The notes under the pieces: generated by a model
The model's database searches: none
What the model was told of the DNA's origin: nothing
What the model saw: the letters and a program-made list of their open reading frames with translations, nothing else
Part shown: positions 42,076-50,847 of the stretch, piece after piece
How positions within the stretch are numbered: position 1 is the first letter of the stretch
Layout: each line of letters opens with the position of its first letter
Translations under genes and position numbers: made by a program
Assembly: GCA_029862125.1 (NCBI GenBank)
Contig: JAOTXY010000018.1
Coordinates: 1 to 53,637, forward strand
DNA from: Gammaproteobacteria bacterium
Lineage (GTDB): Bacteria; Pseudomonadota; Gammaproteobacteria; GCA-001735895
Length of the DNA stretch: 53,637 bases
Direction: 5' to 3'

Positions 42076-45000
42076 TTAAACCTTGAACCCGACTTTTTCC
42101 AGGTTCGCCCGATATCTTGCACGAACATTTTCATCGTGACTATGGCTAAGCAGCATGCCGGTTACTTTGAACGAGTTATCCAGAGCACGAATCTCGTCGG
42201 CGTAGCCCCGGGCTTCCTTTTCACGGCCGGCCTCCATCAACGCGTCGATTAAATAGAAGCGGCATAGCGGCGATTCGGGTTCAACCTCGACTCCCTTACG
42301 ATAGGTCTCTATCGCTTTTTCCAGATCACCAGTGTGCTGGTAAATGGTTCCGCCGACCAGCAGGAACCAGTTCGGACAAATAGGACTAAGCCGCAGTGAC
42401 GCTTCATGATGGGGCAGGGATTTATCATAAGCGCCGATATAGTTGTAGGCATATGCCGTCAGTGCCTGGACCTCGGCATTGCCGGGAGATATCTCGACTG
42501 CCTTGCTGCAAGCTTCGATCGCGAGTTCGGGTTCGTCACGGGAGACATGGCAGCAACTCTTGAGCATCAATGCTTCGCTAAAGTTCGGATCGAGGGCAAG
42601 CGCCTTATCCGCGGCGATCATGGCCTCGTTAATAGAGTCGTCAATCGACTCGCTAAATCCTACGTTTGCACTCTGCCAATAGGTCCAGCCGAGCACCACC
42701 CAGGCCGCGCAATAATCCGGGTCGAGCTGCAGGGCTTCGTCGATCAAACGCCGGGATTTGAGCATGTTGTCCTTGACGTAACTATCTTGCAAATCCCAGG
42801 CCATGGAGACCAATTCCCAGGCCCTGATATTTTTGGTACCCATCGAAGTTTCGCGCGCGGAGTCGCCCGAAATCAGGTGAACCTGTAATTCGACCGCGAT
42901 GTTACGGGTGATTTCATCCTGCACCGAAAATATATCCTTCAATTTGCGGTCGAAATTCTCCGTCCAGCAGTTTTCGCCGCTATGCGAATCGATCAGCTGC
43001 ACATTGACGCGAATTCGTTTGCCGCTTTTGCGCACACTGCCATCGAGGATATAGCGAACTCCCTGTTCGTCGGCGATTTCGGATATCGGCGGTTTGTGAT
43101 CCTTATAGACCATCGTCGAATGCCGCGCGACCACGCGCAGGCGCCTGATATGCGACAACATCGTGACGATGTCATTAGTAATGCCGTCGGCGAAGTATTC
43201 CTGCTCCGGATCGCCGCTCATGTTTTCGAACGGTAACACCGCGATTGACGGCATCTCGTCGGTGTCTTCGATCAGGTCATCGCAAAGCCCTGCCTGCAGC
43301 AGCAGTTCGAAGAACTTATCACTGTCTTCATCGTGCTTGTAAGGCATGGTTTCCCGCCAGAAGTCGTACCATTCTTCTCGGCTGGCCGGCATCAATGCCA
43401 TCTGCTCGCGCGCTAATTCCAGGAAACGGTGCATTTCTGTATGGGCTTCGTCTGTTCGATTCAGGCCCGCGAGGCAGGCTGCGATCTGGGCTTGCACACT
43501 GGCGGAAATATGCGCCATCGAACGAAAAGTTTCGATGGCCTTTTCGTAGTCGCCATTGAGGCGATAAATTTCACCGGCGTTCCAGCCCGCGTAAGGATGG
43601 TGGATATCCATCTGCATGCTCTTTTCGGCATATTTCAGGGCCTTGTCGATTTCTCCGGTCGCGCCGGCATGCCATGCCAGCATCGAGTAGCCGTCCGCAA
43701 GTGTTGGATTAAGCTGAACCGCCTTGCGTGCATGTACCAACGCACGATCAAACCCCCTGGTGTACAAAAGGCGTTCAGCCCTAAATGCGTGGGCTTCGGC
43801 ATTGTCAGGATTGAGTTCGAGCGCGCGACTCATATGTTTGTCCATCAGTTCGGTGGAGCGTTTGCGATCCGGGGTGCAGTTTTCATAGAGCGCCATCATG
43901 TAGGCGATGCCGAGCTTGGCATGTGCGAGAGAATTGTCGGGATCGAACGCCAGGCATTTCTCGAGTTGCTCGATCGCGATGTTGATATCGTTACCGGTAA
44001 ACAGTTCGAGGTGATAGCAGCCGCGCATGTAATAGTCGTAGCTTTGCAAATCCTTAGCTGGTTTTTGCAGCGCAATCAAGCGGGCTTCCTTGTCAACCCT
44101 GGTGCTGATGGTACCGGCAATCGTCAGGCTGAGCTCTTCTTCGAGTGAAAACAAATCGTCGATATCGGAATCGAAGCGTTTACCCCAAAGCTGGTTGCCG
44201 CTTGCTATATCTCCCAGACCTACTGTGATTCGGATTCGTTCTCCGAGCTTACGAACGCTGCCTTCGACGACGTATTTCACGTTGAGGTCAGCGGCGATCT
44301 CCTCCATGCTTCTGCTACTGTTCTTATAGGCGAAACTGGCATGACGCGATTTGATGTCTAGCCCGCCGAAAGAACTGAGTCTGAGAATAATGCTTTCAGT
44401 GATACCGTCGCTGAAATATTCCTGTTCCGGGTCGCCCGATAAATTATTGAACGGTAAAACAAGAATTGAAGGTAAATCTTCATGGACATTTTGCGACTGC
44501 TGAGACGATAACACTTCTTCGAGTCCTGCCTCGTATAGGTACTCGATCAACTTTTCATTAATTCGGGAGTCTTCGTAGGGTGCGTTGTCGACTGTGTAGG
44601 CGAGCCACTCATCACGGCTCTGCGGCATTGCCAGCATTTCGTTACGGGCAGCGGACAAAAATTCTTGCAATTCTTTACGCGCCTGCCCCGGACGGTCGAG
44701 TTTGAGGTTGGCGGCAATCGTATAAATACGGATAAAGCCGGGTGCATTAGTGGAAATGGCAATGGTTTCCAATGCCTTTTCATATTGACCACAAAAGAAC
44801 TGGGCCTCGGCCAGACACCAGTCGCACCAGTGGTGATAGGGATCCAATTGAAATCCCAGTTCGGCCGCTTGCAGGGCTTCCTCATATCTGGCCTGTGTAG
44901 TCAAATTGAGTGATTTCATTGCCAGCGCATCGGGATCGTTCGGATTGATTGCCAATGCTTTGTCGATGTATATCATCGCCTTGCCGTTTTCGCGTCTAAA

Positions 45001-46551
45001 TATCAGTTGCTCTGCATAGGCGATTAGTGCAGCGCTCACTTCGGGGCCGAGCTCGAATGCCTTGCGCGCATGTTTTCTCGCGAGCTCGAGGGAGGGTTTG
45101 TAATCTTCGACCCATCGCTCCATCCAGTTCATTGAATGACAGTAATAAAGCCACGAGTGCGCCAGCACGTTGTTCGGGTCGAGCTCGAGGCATCGGTTGA
45201 GCTCGTCGATTGCAATCACAATGTCCGGCCCGGTAAATTTTCGGTAATGGTAGGTGCCGCTTAACAACAAATCGTAGGCCTGCTGATCTGCAGCACCCTT
45301 GGCTAGTGCAATTCTTTGCAAATCGGATTCGATCTGTCCAGTCACCGTCGCGGCAATCGTGCGGCTGAGATCTTCTTCGAGATCGAACAGATCCGCGAGT
45401 TCGGCATCGTAGCGTTTACCCCAGATTTGATTCCCGCTTTGTGCTTCGATCAATTGCACGGTGATGCGAATGCGCTGCCCGGACTTGCGAATGCTACCCT
45501 CGACTACGTAATCGACGCCGAGCTCATCCGAAATCTCGCCGATGCTCTTAATCTGTTGTTTGAAAGCGAAGCTCGAATTGCGTGACTTGACCTGCAAGTC
45601 AGGAAAAGCCGACAGGTTAAGGATAATGCTGTCGGTAATGCCGTCACTGAAATACTCTTGTTCCGGGTCGCCCGACAGGTTGTCGAACGGCAGCACCGCG
45701 ATACTGTGGTCGGTTGACGACTGGGGAACGAGAGAAGACTCTTCATTGCGGTAATCGGTTGTCGCAGACGCATCGAAGGAGGGTTTCCCAGTCCCAGAAG
45801 CAGGTGCCTGTGCGGGTTTGTTCTCTCCGGCAACGATCCGGTCTCGCAGTTCGATTGTTGCCGATTCAGGTTCGACGTCGAGTTCTTCTCGCAAAGCCTG
45901 CTGGCAGCGTTTGAAAGCCTGTAGTGCGTGGCTGCGATCGCCGTTGTCGAAGTAAGCGCACATCAGCAGACGCCAGCCTGATTCGCCGAGCGGGTCCTGT
46001 TTGACCAGGCGCTCGGTGGATTTGATTGCGTTTCTGAAATCGTGACTGAGCAGTTGGGTTTCGGCCAGCTCCGACAGTATTTCGATGAACTGGCGCTTGA
46101 AGCGGCCACGTTCGCCATCGAGCCATTCCTGGCATGACGCATCGCGGATTGAAATGCCCTCGAGAAACTCCCCTTGGTAGAGATCAGCCGCGGTGATCAG
46201 GGATTCGTAGTCGCCCTCGGCGGCGAGACGTTCGAACTCGTGCACGTCGATATCGATCAATTCCGGTATCAGGCAGACCGTGGTGCGATCGACCTGCAGC
46301 ACCATGTCGGCCACGTCGCCGAGCGATTTTCTGATCGCACTCAGGCATTGGCGCAGCGAGTTGCGTGCCTGTTCTTCGCTGCGATCGCTCCACAGCAGGT
46401 TGATCAGGCGTTCGCGCGGGTGACGTAATCCAGGGGTCAGGGCGAGATAGGCCAGCAGGACTTCAGCCTTGCGCATCGACAGCGAAATTCGCGTGCCTGA
46501 TGGCAGCAAACATTCGAATTGGCCCAGTAGTATGAGTTCCAACTTCGACAT
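42076..46551 (-). CDS. SARP/BTAD regulator with three TolB-like/TPR modules
   Basis: A 1491-residue predicted cytoplasmic regulator. Residues 1-95 form an OmpR-like winged-helix DNA-binding domain and about 96-245 a BTAD domain (LYQGEFLEGISI...EEWLDGERGR-like, LDVEPESAT), together the SARP layout. Then three repeats follow, each starting with S-I-x-V-L-P-F-x-N-x-SGDPEQEYF and a DGIT (near residues 281, 690 and 1101) and continuing as a TolB-like/adenylate-cyclase-associated fold of about 135 residues, each followed by several TPRs. Triplication of that module is unusual. The start has GGGGA upstream. The target genes and signal are unknown; an 11-bp direct repeat upstream may be its own operator. 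Confidence 0.88.
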   Translation of the reverse strand: MSKLELILLGQFECLLPSGTRISLSMRKAEVLLAYLALTPGLRHPRERLINLLWSDRSEEQARNSLRQCLSAIRKSLGDVADMVLQVDRTTVCLIPELIDIDVHEFERLAAEGDYESLITAADLYQGEFLEGISIRDASCQEWLDGERGRFKRQFIEILSELAETQLLSHDFRNAIKSTERLVKQDPLGESGWRLLMCAYFDNGDRSHALQAFKRCQQALREELDVEPESATIELRDRIVAGENKPAQAPASGTGKPSFDASATTDYRNEESSLVPQSSTDHSIAVLPFDNLSGDPEQEYFSDGITDSIILNLSAFPDLQVKSRNSSFAFKQQIKSIGEISDELGVDYVVEGSIRKSGQRIRITVQLIEAQSGNQIWGKRYDAELADLFDLEEDLSRTIAATVTGQIESDLQRIALAKGAADQQAYDLLLSGTYHYRKFTGPDIVIAIDELNRCLELDPNNVLAHSWLYYCHSMNWMERWVEDYKPSLELARKHARKAFELGPEVSAALIAYAEQLIFRRENGKAMIYIDKALAINPNDPDALAMKSLNLTTQARYEEALQAAELGFQLDPYHHWCDWCLAEAQFFCGQYEKALETIAISTNAPGFIRIYTIAANLKLDRPGQARKELQEFLSAARNEMLAMPQSRDEWLAYTVDNAPYEDSRINEKLIEYLYEAGLEEVLSSQQSQNVHEDLPSILVLPFNNLSGDPEQEYFSDGITESIILRLSSFGGLDIKSRHASFAYKNSSRSMEEIAADLNVKYVVEGSVRKLGERIRITVGLGDIASGNQLWGKRFDSDIDDLFSLEEELSLTIAGTISTRVDKEARLIALQKPAKDLQSYDYYMRGCYHLELFTGNDINIAIEQLEKCLAFDPDNSLAHAKLGIAYMMALYENCTPDRKRSTELMDKHMSRALELNPDNAEAHAFRAERLLYTRGFDRALVHARKAVQLNPTLADGYSMLAWHAGATGEIDKALKYAEKSMQMDIHHPYAGWNAGEIYRLNGDYEKAIETFRSMAHISASVQAQIAACLAGLNRTDEAHTEMHRFLELAREQMALMPASREEWYDFWRETMPYKHDEDSDKFFELLLQAGLCDDLIEDTDEMPSIAVLPFENMSGDPEQEYFADGITNDIVTMLSHIRRLRVVARHSTMVYKDHKPPISEIADEQGVRYILDGSVRKSGKRIRVNVQLIDSHSGENCWTENFDRKLKDIFSVQDEITRNIAVELQVHLISGDSARETSMGTKNIRAWELVSMAWDLQDSYVKDNMLKSRRLIDEALQLDPDYCAAWVVLGWTYWQSANVGFSESIDDSINEAMIAADKALALDPNFSEALMLKSCCHVSRDEPELAIEACSKAVEISPGNAEVQALTAYAYNYIGAYDKSLPHHEASLRLSPICPNWFLLVGGTIYQHTGDLEKAIETYRKGVEVEPESPLCRFYLIDALMEAGREKEARGYADEIRALDNSFKVTGMLLSHSHDENVRARYRANLEKVGFKV

Positions 46552-46621
46552 CTGGTTTCCCCGGAAGCGAATTTCAGATTATTAATTGACTAAAATACGT
46601 TTAAAATCAGTTAGTTATAAA

Positions 46622-46643
46622 ATTTAATGATTATTTAATGATT
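46622..46643. repeat. 11-bp direct repeat upstream of the SARP-like gene
   Basis: ATTTAATGATT occurs twice in direct tandem (46622-46632, 46633-46643) and a third partial ATTT follows. It lies 71-92 bases before the SARP-like gene start and about 97 before the small gene at 46740. SARP and OmpR-type winged helices bind direct repeats with 11-base spacing, so this is a reasonable autoregulatory site. AT-richness of the region is a caution. Confidence 0.5.
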
Positions 46644-46739
46644 ATTTTGGGTTATTTAACGCGATTCGGCAAGGGATTTAACGGGGCATGACGAGAATGA
46701 TCACCGTCGCAACAACAAACCCGTAACGAGGCACCCGAA

Positions 46740-46943
46740 ATGAGAAAAGTCAAAAACAACATCAGCGTAAGCAACCCGGCCCTTATGTTTGCCCAGGGCG
46801 TTGAAAGCCTGATCAGCGATCCGATGTATCATCCGTCTCAAAGCGATTACCAGGAATCAGATCGCCTGCAGCGCCTTGCCAACAAGCAGGATTCACGCGG
46901 TAACCTCTTCAGCAGCCTGATGCGACAGTTCGCCAATCAATAA
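46740..46943 (+). CDS. Small protein of unknown function
   Basis: A 67-residue, soluble, basic protein (MRKVKNNISVSNPALMFAQG start; SSLMRQFANQ end) with no membrane or signal segment. A GAGG precedes the ATG by about ten bases and a hairpin follows the stop, which supports it being expressed. The family is not recognised. It is divergent from the SARP-like gene and may share its upstream region. Confidence 0.55.
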   Translation: MRKVKNNISVSNPALMFAQGVESLISDPMYHPSQSDYQESDRLQRLANKQDSRGNLFSSLMRQFANQ

Positions 46944-46958
46944 CAATTAAAAAATGGT

Positions 46959-46986
46959 GGAGGATACTTTCCTGAGAGTATCCTCC
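46959..46986 (+). terminator. Hairpin terminator after the small gene
   Basis: GGAGGATACT (46959-46968) and AGTATCCTCC (46977-46986) form a perfect 10-bp stem with an 8-base loop, 15 bases after the stop codon. The following GCTTCTCTT is only moderately T-rich, so termination may be partial. Confidence 0.7.
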
Positions 46987-47031
46987 GCTTCTCTTGGCTT
47001 CCTTCGATTAATCTCCCTCCTGTAAATCGCC

Positions 47032-47062
47032 TGGTTCCCATGGGAGTGGAACCTACGACCTG
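47032..47062 (-). other. Possible remnant of a tRNA 3' end
   Basis: On the minus strand the sequence reads AGGTCGTAGGTTCCACT, then CCCATGGGAACCA. This looks like the variable loop, T-arm and acceptor end with CCA of a tRNA (T-stem GTAGG/CCCAT with one mismatch). No matching anticodon or D-arm lies upstream. It could be a leftover attachment site or coincidence. It lies between the terminator hairpin and the kinase gene. Confidence 0.25.
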
Positions 47063-47126
47063 ATCGTTGCAAAATACAAGCCTTGATGTGCATCCAACAG
47101 GTGGCTGGATCCGATACGCGGGACAA

Positions 47127-49022
47127 ATGAGTTATTGCTGCAGGGGGCGCCGATTTTCCGTTTGCCTCGGTTTGGTGTGCCTGGTGCTGGTAAGTGTTTG
47201 GCCGGCTGCCCTGAAGGCACAGGCGGAAATGCAAATCGGTGTACTCGCATTTCGCGGCAAGCAGGATGCACTCGAACGATGGTCACCAACGGCAAAATAT
47301 CTCAGCCAACGTATAGATGATCACGGCTTTAAAATCGTACCTTTGACCCTCGAGGGCATGCGCTCTCATGTCGAGCAGGACAAACTCGATTTTGTGCTGA
47401 CCAACACCGGGAATTACGTGGTACTCGAGGACGCGTTCGGCATATCGCGTCTGGCTACCCTGAAGGTGCGTCACCTGGGCCAGGATTTCACCCAGTTCGG
47501 TGCGGTAATTTTCACTCGTCGCGATCACCCGGCACTGAATCGAATCGCGGATATCGCGGACCATACCATGATGGCAGTTAGTCGGAACGCATTTGGCGGA
47601 TTCCAGATGGCCTGGCGCGAAATGATCGAGGTCGGGGTCGATCCTTTTGCGGATCTCGAGCGTCTCAGGTTTATCGGCTTTCCACAGGACGAAATTGTCT
47701 ACTCGGTGCTCGAGCGCAGGGTCGATGCTGGCACCGTGCGTAGCGGTACGCTGGAACGCATGGCCGCTGAGGGGCTGATCGATATCGGTAGTATCAAGGT
47801 GCTCGGTGCGAAGGATAGCGATGCTTTCCCATTCCTGCACAGTACCCGGCTTTATCCCGAGTGGCCATTCGCCAAGGCGCGCAAAACGTCTGAAGAGCTC
47901 GCGCAGCGCGTCGCGATCGCGCTGCTGCAGTTAGAACCGGATAGCACTGCCGCCGCCAGCGCCTTCGCCGCGGGCTGGACCATTCCGCTCGATTACGGCC
48001 CGGTGCACGAACTGTTTCGCCAGCTCGAAATCGCCCCCTATGTATACCTGGGTAAGCCGAGTCTTACCTCGGTCTGGCGGGAATACAAGGGCTGGATCAG
48101 TTTCAGCCTGGCAATGATGTTGCTGTTAATGATGATGCTGGCTCTGATAGGCCGCGCCAACCGGCGCATTTCTCAGTCCGAACTGAAGTTCCGCGAGGAA
48201 GCCAACCAGCGCAGGCAGGCCCAGGAACTGCTGGCAAAACATAAGGACGAACTCGAGGCAAGGGTCGCGGAACGTACGGCGGAACTGGCCGAGAGTAATC
48301 GGCTGGCGCAGGAAAACCAGGCACAGCTGGCGCATATTTCCCGGCTCAATACCATGGGCGAAATGGCTACCGGGATTGCGCATGAACTTAACCAGCCGCT
48401 GACCGCGATACTGAACTACAGCAACGGCAGCCTGCGCTTGCTGCAAAAGCGGGGCAATGGCGATTCCGAGTTGCACGAGGCCATCGTTAACATCGGTAAC
48501 GATGCGCGCCGGGCCGCGGACATCATTAAAGGCCTGCGCGAGTTCATCAAACGCGGCGAGCACAAACATGAGCACTTTAATCTGCGCAATTGCATCGATT
48601 CCGCGGTTGACCTGCTGCACCCCCGACTGGATCAGTATGACATCGAAGTCAGGATTAACTGTACTGACGATGTTACCGATATCGTCGCTGACCGGGTGCA
48701 GATCGAGCAGGTCGTCGTAAACTTGTTGGTTAACGCTGTCGACGCCGTCGGGGCCGCAGATCAGCCGGCAAAGGAAATCGGGATCGACATCGTCAGCACC
48801 GACTCCGGGGCAGTGGCCGTGGCGGTGAGCGATAACGGCGCGGGATTGCCCGCAAACGTGATAGAGCATCTGTTCGATCCGTTTTTTACAACCAAGTCCG
48901 AGGGCATGGGTATGGGGCTTTCGATCAGTCGCTCGATCGTCGAAGCGCATGGCGGCACGATCGAATACCTGGTCGACGAAGCACAACGTCCGACCTTCCG
49001 CTTCACGCTGCCGATAACATGA
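47127..49022 (+). CDS. Sensor histidine kinase with PhnD/TtrS-type sensor domain
   Basis: A 632-residue kinase from the ATG at 47127. After an N-terminal hydrophobic segment (to about KAQA, residue 33), a periplasmic PhnD-like binding domain spans about 35-305 (IGVLAFRGKQDALERWSPTAKYLSQRI...DFVLTNTGNYVVLE). A membrane helix (about 333-350) and a coiled coil precede the DHp domain with phospho-acceptor His419 (GIAHELNQPLTAILNYS) and the ATP-binding domain (NLLVNAVDAVG, GMGMGLSISRSI). The layout is that of TtrS, the tetrathionate sensor, and similar sulfur or anion sensors. The gene overlaps the cognate regulator by four bases. Confidence 0.87.
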   Translation: MSYCCRGRRFSVCLGLVCLVLVSVWPAALKAQAEMQIGVLAFRGKQDALERWSPTAKYLSQRIDDHGFKIVPLTLEGMRSHVEQDKLDFVLTNTGNYVVLEDAFGISRLATLKVRHLGQDFTQFGAVIFTRRDHPALNRIADIADHTMMAVSRNAFGGFQMAWREMIEVGVDPFADLERLRFIGFPQDEIVYSVLERRVDAGTVRSGTLERMAAEGLIDIGSIKVLGAKDSDAFPFLHSTRLYPEWPFAKARKTSEELAQRVAIALLQLEPDSTAAASAFAAGWTIPLDYGPVHELFRQLEIAPYVYLGKPSLTSVWREYKGWISFSLAMMLLLMMMLALIGRANRRISQSELKFREEANQRRQAQELLAKHKDELEARVAERTAELAESNRLAQENQAQLAHISRLNTMGEMATGIAHELNQPLTAILNYSNGSLRLLQKRGNGDSELHEAIVNIGNDARRAADIIKGLREFIKRGEHKHEHFNLRNCIDSAVDLLHPRLDQYDIEVRINCTDDVTDIVADRVQIEQVVVNLLVNAVDAVGAADQPAKEIGIDIVSTDSGAVAVAVSDNGAGLPANVIEHLFDPFFTTKSEGMGMGLSISRSIVEAHGGTIEYLVDEAQRPTFRFTLPIT

Positions 49023-49642
49023 AAGCGGAAGATCAAAACGAAGTGGTCTACGTGGTCGATGACGACCCCTCCGCGCGCGAATCCCTGTGCTGGTTGCTCG
49101 GCACCGAGGGTATCGCGTCACAGGCTTTCGCTTCGGCCCAGGCGTTTCTCGAATACTGGAGCAGCGACTGCAACGGCTGCATTATGGTCGATATTCGCAT
49201 GCCCGGTAAAAGCGGACTGCAGCTCCAGGAAGAACTCAATGCCAGGCATAACCTGATGCCTGTTATCATGTTGACCGGCCATGCCGATGTTCCGGTTGCG
49301 ATCAGGGCAATGAAACAGGGGGCGTACGATTTCCTGGAAAAGCCTTATGCCGACGAGGAATTGCTGACCTGTGTCAAAACCGCGCTCGAGCTGGGTCGTG
49401 AAATCAGTGATGCCGAGAGTGAGAAAAACAGGGTGGCTGGCGCGCTTGAAAATCTCACCGAACGTGAACGTGAAGTCATGTGCCTGGTGGTGGAAGGCAA
49501 TACCAACAAGGTTGTGGCGGCTCAGCTTGGAATCTCCGCAAAGACCGTGGAAATACACCGCGCCCGGGTTATGGAGAAGACCGCCGCCAGGTCGTTGTCC
49601 GAACTGGTCCGTATCTGCTTGATATTAAAGGATAAACTTTGA
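49019..49642 (+). CDS. FixJ/LuxR-type response regulator (TtrR-like)
   Basis: A 207-residue regulator. The receiver has phospho-acceptor Asp58 (CIMVDIRMPGKSG) and the conserved Lys (FLEKPY), and the C-terminal LuxR-type helix-turn-helix (about 140-200, LTEREREVMCLVVEGNTNKVVAAQLGISAKTVEIHRARV) is intact. The ATG overlaps the kinase stop by four bases. A palindrome in the next promoter (49657-49666) may be its target. Confidence 0.92.
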   Translation: MKAEDQNEVVYVVDDDPSARESLCWLLGTEGIASQAFASAQAFLEYWSSDCNGCIMVDIRMPGKSGLQLQEELNARHNLMPVIMLTGHADVPVAIRAMKQGAYDFLEKPYADEELLTCVKTALELGREISDAESEKNRVAGALENLTEREREVMCLVVEGNTNKVVAAQLGISAKTVEIHRARVMEKTAARSLSELVRICLILKDKL

Positions 49643-49647
49643 ACTTC

Positions 49648-49676
49648 GTGGCATAGGGGAATTCCCTGATTATAAT
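49648..49676 (+). promoter_or_regulatory. Promoter with an embedded palindrome, upstream of the DsrE gene
   Basis: TATAAT at 49671-49676 is a perfect minus-10 box. The minus-35 region (49648-49653, GTGGCA) is poor, as expected for an activated promoter. Between them lies the perfect palindrome GGGAATTCCC (49657-49666). A regulator, plausibly the neighbouring FixJ-type protein, could bind there. Confidence 0.5.
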
Positions 49677-49734
49677 TTTTTGGTGGTTGGCATAAGCTTG
49701 GGCGCGTTTTAATGGCTTAAATTGAGGAGGAAAT

Positions 49735-50220
49735 ATGAAAGCGATTACAAAACTGGTGATAGCAACGCTGCTGGTTTCCAGCTACTGGGTAGCAGGGCAA
49801 GTGGTAGCCGGAGAGGGTTACGGTAAGCAGAAAGTGGTCTATCACATCAATTATGATAATCCAAAGCAGCAGGCAGGGGCATTGCGCAACATCCAGAACC
49901 ATATCAATGCCGTCGGTGCTGAAAATCTCGATCTTAAGGTTGTACTGCACGGTAATGGGTTGGCATTGTTGCTGGAGCCTGATTCGCTCGACAAGTTGAA
50001 GAAGTTCAAGCATGCCAATGCCGATGACAAGATGACCGCGAAAGTTACTGACCTGAAGGGGCAGGGCGTGGATTTCCATGTCTGCGCCAACACGGTCCGC
50101 GGCCGCAAGGTTGATTACGAATCCGATCTCTATGATGTTTCCAGTGAGGATATAGTTCCCAGTGGTGTGGCCGAGGTAGCCAAGCTACAGGCCATGGGAT
50201 ACTCGTACATCAAGCCTTAG
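49735..50220 (+). CDS. Periplasmic DsrE-family protein
   Basis: A 161-residue exported protein. The signal peptide (to about VVAG-EGYG, residue 26) is followed by a DsrE/DsrF-like domain: VVYHINYDNPKQQAGALRNIQNHI, DLKVVLHGNGLALLL, GVDFHVCANTVRGR (Cys117, the conserved reactive position in many DsrE-like proteins), and a C-terminal VAEVAKLQAMGYSYIKP. DsrE-type proteins transfer or bind sulfur; periplasmic single-domain versions are found in sulfur-oxidising gene sets. GAGGAGGAA before the ATG is a very strong ribosome-binding site. A perfect terminator follows. Confidence 0.88.
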   Translation: MKAITKLVIATLLVSSYWVAGQVVAGEGYGKQKVVYHINYDNPKQQAGALRNIQNHINAVGAENLDLKVVLHGNGLALLLEPDSLDKLKKFKHANADDKMTAKVTDLKGQGVDFHVCANTVRGRKVDYESDLYDVSSEDIVPSGVAEVAKLQAMGYSYIKP

Positions 50221-50243
50221 GATCATTTCTCGGGTCGAAGACA

Positions 50244-50284
50244 TCCAACAGTCGGTGGGTCGAATAGCCCCACCGACTGTTGGA
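50244..50284 (+). terminator. Strong terminator after the DsrE gene
   Basis: TCCAACAGTCGGTGGG (50244-50259) and its perfect complement (50269-50284) form a 16-bp stem with a 9-base loop, 23 bases after the stop, followed by ATTTTG. It should end most transcripts, making the DsrE gene the most abundant product of the region. Confidence 0.9.
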
Positions 50285-50338
50285 ATTTTGCCTTTAGACA
50301 TGTCAGCTCGGAGAATGACTCAATAGGGCGGTTTGAGA

Positions 50339-50845
50339 ATGTTTAGAATAGCTTCGATTGTTTCGATTTTTTTTATACCTGGCATCTTATCAGCTGCCAT
50401 CGCCAGTTCCCCCTTTTTTCAGAACCTGAAATCTGACGCTTTTGAAACCATCGATAACCACAGCCAGCAGGGAAAGTGGTTGATCGTGATGATATGGGCC
50501 CATGATTGCGAGATTTGCGAGCGCGAAGTTGATGATTATCAACGCTTCCACCAAAAGCATACCGGCAATGATGCCAGCGTGCTCGGGATTACCCTGGACG
50601 GTGACGAACGCAAGCAGGCCGCAGTTGATTTTGTCACACGTCACCAGCTGAATTTCGAAAACCTGATTGCGGAACCCGAAGTGGTAACTGCTTATTACCA
50701 GATTACGACCGGTAGCCAGTGGATTGGAACGCCCAGTTTCATGATATTTGGGCCCGATGGGGTATTGATGGCAAAACAGGCCGGAGCGGTCTCTACCGAT
50801 TTAATCGAGCAATTTATTGCAGCTAATACCGCGACGACTCAGTAG
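50339..50845 (+). CDS. Exported thioredoxin-like protein (SoxW/TlpA-like)
   Basis: A 168-residue protein from the ATG at 50339, chosen because AGGGCGG lies about 8 bases upstream; the TTG at 50333 is less likely. The signal peptide (to about SAA-IASS) is followed by a thioredoxin fold with Cys57 and Cys60 (HDCEIC) and the cis-Pro region IGTPSFMIFGPDGV. It is a TlpA-like protein, similar in size and context to SoxW, the thiol-disulfide partner of sulfur-oxidising systems. It ends two bases before the metallo-hydrolase gene. Confidence 0.87.
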   Translation: MFRIASIVSIFFIPGILSAAIASSPFFQNLKSDAFETIDNHSQQGKWLIVMIWAHDCEICEREVDDYQRFHQKHTGNDASVLGITLDGDERKQAAVDFVTRHQLNFENLIAEPEVVTAYYQITTGSQWIGTPSFMIFGPDGVLMAKQAGAVSTDLIEQFIAANTATTQ

Positions 50846-50847
50846 CA

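Noticed and set aside
49681-49700. Possible sigma54 promoter (TTGGCATAAGCTTGG)
   Set aside because: The spacing between the GG and GC elements is one base short of the required pattern, and a good TATAAT promoter is present just upstream.
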